The notes beneath the pieces are model-generated. The model did no database searches. It worked only from the letters and a program-made list of their open reading frames with translations, and was not told the origin of the DNA. This document shows, piece after piece, positions 60,878 to 64,000 of a DNA stretch of 64,000 bases (positions are counted from its first letter, which is position 1; each line of letters opens with the position of its first letter). Source of the DNA: SB11 sp965222995. Its GTDB lineage: Bacteria > Bacteroidota > Bacteroidia > UBA8524. The translations under genes and the position numbers were made by a program. The stretch lies in contig OZ244977.1 of the NCBI GenBank assembly GCA_965222995.1, forward strand, positions 2,170,001 through 2,234,000. Reading direction: 5' to 3'.

Positions 60878-63691
60878 ATGCACATAAAAATAGTAGTCTT
60901 GTTTCTTTTAGTTTTTGCTGGCATAGAAAGCTTTTCGCAAAAGGTAATAATACAAGGCAGGGTTGTAGATAGTACAAGTAAAGAAATTTTAGTAGGGGCT
61001 ACTATTACTTTTTCAAAATTTAGAGATACCTCTAAAAAAGTATTTGCTACTACAGATATCAATGGGATTTTCAGAATAGAACTGGAAAAAGGGGGGTATA
61101 GAATGCAGGTGCGCTATGTAGGCTATACTACTGTTGTTACGCCGCTAAGAGCAAGAGAAAGTGGAACTATCGGCACTGTTTATTTATCTGAAACTGCTAT
61201 TAAGGTAAAAGGTGCTGAGATTGTACGACGCATACCCCCTGTACAAATAAACGGAGACACCACACAATACAATGCCGACGCTTTTAAAACCAACCCCGAT
61301 GCTAATTCAGAAGATTTAGTAACCAAAATGCCGGGAATAACTGTTGAGAATGGAACCATACAAGCAGAAGGCGAAGATGTAAAAAAAGTGCTGGTTGACG
61401 GGAAGGAGTTTTTTGGAGATGACCCAAAGCTTGCTCTAAAAACACTTCCTGCAGAAATGGTAGACAAAGTACAGGTATTTGACCAAGCCAGCGACCAAGC
61501 TCAGTTTACAGGGGTTGATGATGGGAACTCTTCAAAAGCAATAAATATTATTACCCGAAAAGATAAACGAAGAGGAACTTTTGGAAGGATGTATGCGGGC
61601 TATGGAACAGAAGAAAGATATAATGCCGGAGCTACCATTAATGTTTTAAAAGAAAACTCAAGATTTACTTTTTTAGCTCTATCAAATAATATCAACCAAC
61701 AAAATTTTTCAGTTCAAGACCTTTTTGGTTTGGCAAATGGAAGTAACAGGAGAAGGGGTTATCGTTTACCGTCAGAAGTAACCGATTTTTTGGTTGGTCC
61801 CCAAAGTGGAGTAAGTACCACACACTCACTAGGCATGAATTATAGCGGAAACTGGGGCAAGAAGTTTAAAATTACAGGGAGTTATTTCTTTAATACCTCT
61901 GATAATGAAAATAACCAAAGCTTAACGCGTACCACTTTTGTTGAGGAAGACAGCAACCAACTGTATAACGAAACCAGCTTACAAGAAAGCCAAAACTTTA
62001 ACCATAGAATAAATTTAAGGCTTGAATATCAGATTGATTCGAATAATTCTATAATTGCTACCCCAAGACTTAGCTTGCAAGCCCAAAACAGTAAAAACAA
62101 TCTTAACGGTTTAAGCACACTACAAACTGAACAAGCCATAAACAGTTTGATAAATAATAATGGTGCATCGGTAGAAGGATATAATTTTAGCAATAATCTT
62201 TTGTTGCGCCACAAGTTTGCCAAAAGGGGGCGCACAATATCACTTAATATTGGTACTGATTTTAGTAATCAAGATGCGGATAATTATCTTTTATCTGTAA
62301 ACGAGTTTTACCGTACTATTACCATTAGTGATTCTATAGACCAAATTGCTGATAACGTAAGTGATGGGAACACATTATCTACCAGAATAATCTACACTGA
62401 GGCTATAGGTAAAAAGGGACTTTTACAAATAAACTACGATTGGAGAAGCAGGTTTAATGAAACCGATAGATTTACTTTTAATAATACTAATGGAGAATAT
62501 ACCGGGATTGACAGTACACTTTCAAACGCTTTTACTAATGACTATACAACAAACCAAGGAGGTGTAGACTACTCTTACACTATAGGCAAAGGAAAAAGTA
62601 TTTCTGTCGGGGCAGATTATCAATATGCTATTTTAGATGTGGACCAAAAATTCCCAAATGAAGTAAATATTAATAGAAGCTTTACCAATATTCTTCCCAA
62701 CATTTCTATACGTTATGCTATCAGCAAAACTAAAAATTTCAGGTTAAGGTATAGAACAAGAACTAATGCACCAACAGCAACACAGTTGCAAAGTGTTGTA
62801 AACAACACCAACCCTATTTTACTAAGTACAGGTAATCCTAACTTAAGGCAAGAGTATAATCATTTTGCTTTTGCCAGATACCGTTTAGCCAATCCACAAA
62901 AAGGGCGCATGTTGTTTTTAATATTATTAGGCTCTTTAACCCAAGATTATATTAGTAACTCAACTGTAATTGCAGAAAATGATACGGTAATAAACGGGGT
63001 AACACTTAATAGGGGCACACAATTAACTACACCTGTAAACCTAAATGGCAACTGGAATACCAGAGCATTTGTTTTCTATAGCTTTCCAATTAAACCCATT
63101 AAATCTAACTTTAATACAAGGTCTGGTGTTAGATATTCTAGGGTACCCGCTTTAATAAATAATGAAACAAATTTTAGCAACACCACTACTTTTACTGAGC
63201 AGGTAACTATAAGCAGTAATATTAGTGAAAAAGTAGACTTTACTTTAGGCTATAGTGCAAACTATAACATAGTTAAAAATACTATTTTACCTGAGCTTAA
63301 TAACAATTTTTTTTACCACACTGCTACAGCAAAATTTACATGGATATTTTGGAAAGGTATTGTATTTAGAACAGATGTCAACCAAACCTTGTATACAGGT
63401 TTAACGGATGCTTTTAACCAAGATTTTTTATTGTGGAATGCATCACTAGGTAAAAAATTCTTGAAAGGAAATGCAGGTGAGCTTTCACTAAGTGTTTTTG
63501 ATATACTTAACCAAAACAACAACATTAACCGCGAGGTTACACAAACTTTTGTTGAAGACACTAGAACGCAGGTACTAAATCGTTATTTCATGCTAACTTT
63601 TACTTATACACTTAGAGCCTACAAAACAGGAAGTAAAGAAGAGAATCAGAATATGCAGCGTAGGTACAACCGCTGGAAACAAAGAAGATAA
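60878..63691 (+). CDS. TonB-receptor-like outer-membrane beta-barrel protein
   Basis: A 937-residue outer-membrane protein with signal peptide 1-20 (VVLFLLVFAGIESFSQ). Residues ~22-115 are a carboxypeptidase-regulatory-like domain (IIQGRVVDSTSKEILVGATI). Residues ~115-230 resemble the TonB-receptor plug (MPGITVENGTIQAEGEDVKK, VLVDGKEFFGDDPKLALKTL, INIITRKDKRRGTFGRMYAG). The rest is a long beta-barrel. No TonB box is evident after the signal peptide, as in the outer-membrane beta-barrel family of Bacteroidota. The substrate is unknown; no SusD partner lies beside it. Confidence 0.92.
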   Translation: MHIKIVVLFLLVFAGIESFSQKVIIQGRVVDSTSKEILVGATITFSKFRDTSKKVFATTDINGIFRIELEKGGYRMQVRYVGYTTVVTPLRARESGTIGTVYLSETAIKVKGAEIVRRIPPVQINGDTTQYNADAFKTNPDANSEDLVTKMPGITVENGTIQAEGEDVKKVLVDGKEFFGDDPKLALKTLPAEMVDKVQVFDQASDQAQFTGVDDGNSSKAINIITRKDKRRGTFGRMYAGYGTEERYNAGATINVLKENSRFTFLALSNNINQQNFSVQDLFGLANGSNRRRGYRLPSEVTDFLVGPQSGVSTTHSLGMNYSGNWGKKFKITGSYFFNTSDNENNQSLTRTTFVEEDSNQLYNETSLQESQNFNHRINLRLEYQIDSNNSIIATPRLSLQAQNSKNNLNGLSTLQTEQAINSLINNNGASVEGYNFSNNLLLRHKFAKRGRTISLNIGTDFSNQDADNYLLSVNEFYRTITISDSIDQIADNVSDGNTLSTRIIYTEAIGKKGLLQINYDWRSRFNETDRFTFNNTNGEYTGIDSTLSNAFTNDYTTNQGGVDYSYTIGKGKSISVGADYQYAILDVDQKFPNEVNINRSFTNILPNISIRYAISKTKNFRLRYRTRTNAPTATQLQSVVNNTNPILLSTGNPNLRQEYNHFAFARYRLANPQKGRMLFLILLGSLTQDYISNSTVIAENDTVINGVTLNRGTQLTTPVNLNGNWNTRAFVFYSFPIKPIKSNFNTRSGVRYSRVPALINNETNFSNTTTFTEQVTISSNISEKVDFTLGYSANYNIVKNTILPELNNNFFYHTATAKFTWIFWKGIVFRTDVNQTLYTGLTDAFNQDFLLWNASLGKKFLKGNAGELSLSVFDILNQNNNINREVTQTFVEDTRTQVLNRYFMLTFTYTLRAYKTGSKEENQNMQRRYNRWKQRR

Positions 63692-64000
63692 TTACTCTTT
63701 TTTTGGTGTATAGAGTACCCCCAACCTAAAATCGAACAAGTTCACGTCCAGCCCAAAAGAAGAGTTATTTCTATTGCCGGCATAATTAGCAAACTCAGGA
63801 ATTAATGTTTGGGTATAATAAAGGTTACCGATATTAAGAGTTAACTGCCAACTTTTAGTAATATTTACATAAACACCGGGGTTGATATTTGCCGACAATA
63901 TTCTCACAGGATACCTTTGGTCAAAGTCTTGAAAAACACTATCGTTTACTGATGCAAAGTTTCTTTGCACAATCCATGAATTTCCAACGCCTATCTGTCC
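63692..64000 (-). CDS. Outer-membrane protein, C-terminal fragment (start outside window)
   Basis: A minus-strand frame is open from the window edge to a TAA at 63692 (102 codons); the N-terminus lies beyond 64000. The visible part is beta-rich with barrel-like strands (INPGVYVNITKSWQLTLNIG, NLYYTQTLIPEFANYAG) and a terminal DFRLGVLYTPKKE, suggesting the last strands of a small outer-membrane barrel. It converges directly on the TonB-receptor-like gene with no gap between the stops. Confidence 0.7.
   Translation of the reverse strand, partial: GQIGVGNSWIVQRNFASVNDSVFQDFDQRYPVRILSANINPGVYVNITKSWQLTLNIGNLYYTQTLIPEFANYAGNRNNSSFGLDVNLFDFRLGVLYTPKKE

Overview
This window is AT-rich bacterial DNA from a member of the Bacteroidota. 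The evidence is internal: several secreted proteins end in type IX secretion (T9SS) sorting domains of both type A and type B; many genes are preceded by the Bacteroidota -7 promoter element TAnnTTTG rather than a -10 box; purine-rich Shine-Dalgarno sequences are mostly absent; and the family content (three-subunit sdhCAB, DUF5606, long PKD-repeat proteins, S16 with a long acidic tail) fits that phylum. I cannot place it below phylum. No rRNA, tRNA or CRISPR array was seen.

Layout. 1-5.2 kb: two divergent PKD-type surface proteins (the first cut by the window edge), then a PAP2 phosphatase. 6.0-9.2 kb: an accessory insert that I read as a complete transposon. It has 15-bp terminal inverted repeats, a 9-bp target duplication, an IS1595/ISXO2-type transposase and passenger genes: a winged-helix-like protein, a RadC/JAB protein and two very small ORFs. 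It also carries a phased operator-like array and paired hairpins. 9.3-16 kb: a TetR - TolC - membrane fusion protein - RND pump operon. 16-25 kb: a lipoprotein, a long AsmA-like protein, a DsbA-like protein, SppA, a T9SS-exported endonuclease I and purB. 25.2-27.1 kb: two unrelated outer-membrane-type genes separated by a decayed copy of the purB 3' end and flanked by a 67-bp direct repeat, the scar of a partial duplication or allele integration. 27.1-31.1 kb: the sdhCAB operon, interrupted by a four-helix-bundle (S23-type) gene. 31.2-41.3 kb: an 11-module PKD/T9SS protein, a short T9SS type-B protein overlapping riboflavin synthase, an M20 dipeptidase, and a Kelch/Ig-like T9SS protein. 41.4-49.3 kb: a UvrD/PcrA helicase, a Crp-like regulator with a DUF2892 membrane protein, a double thioredoxin-like protein, an AraC regulator, a DUF5606 protein and an M3 peptidase. 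49.3-56.2 kb: three hypothetical membrane or lipoprotein genes, an LpxL-type acyltransferase, a fatty-acid desaturase, a FAH-family hydrolase, an M23 peptidase and a Bcp peroxiredoxin. 56.5-60 kb: a minus-strand cluster rpsP-rimM-trmD-exonuclease-RluA. 60.2-64 kb: MiaE, a TonB-receptor-like outer-membrane protein and a truncated outer-membrane protein gene.

Most of the window is ordinary core genome. The regions that deserve attention are the 6.0-9.2 kb transposon, the 25.2-27.1 kb recombination scar, and the Cys-bracketed PKD modules shared by two giant secreted proteins. No complete known antiphage or secretion system is encoded here; only T9SS substrates are present, not its machinery.
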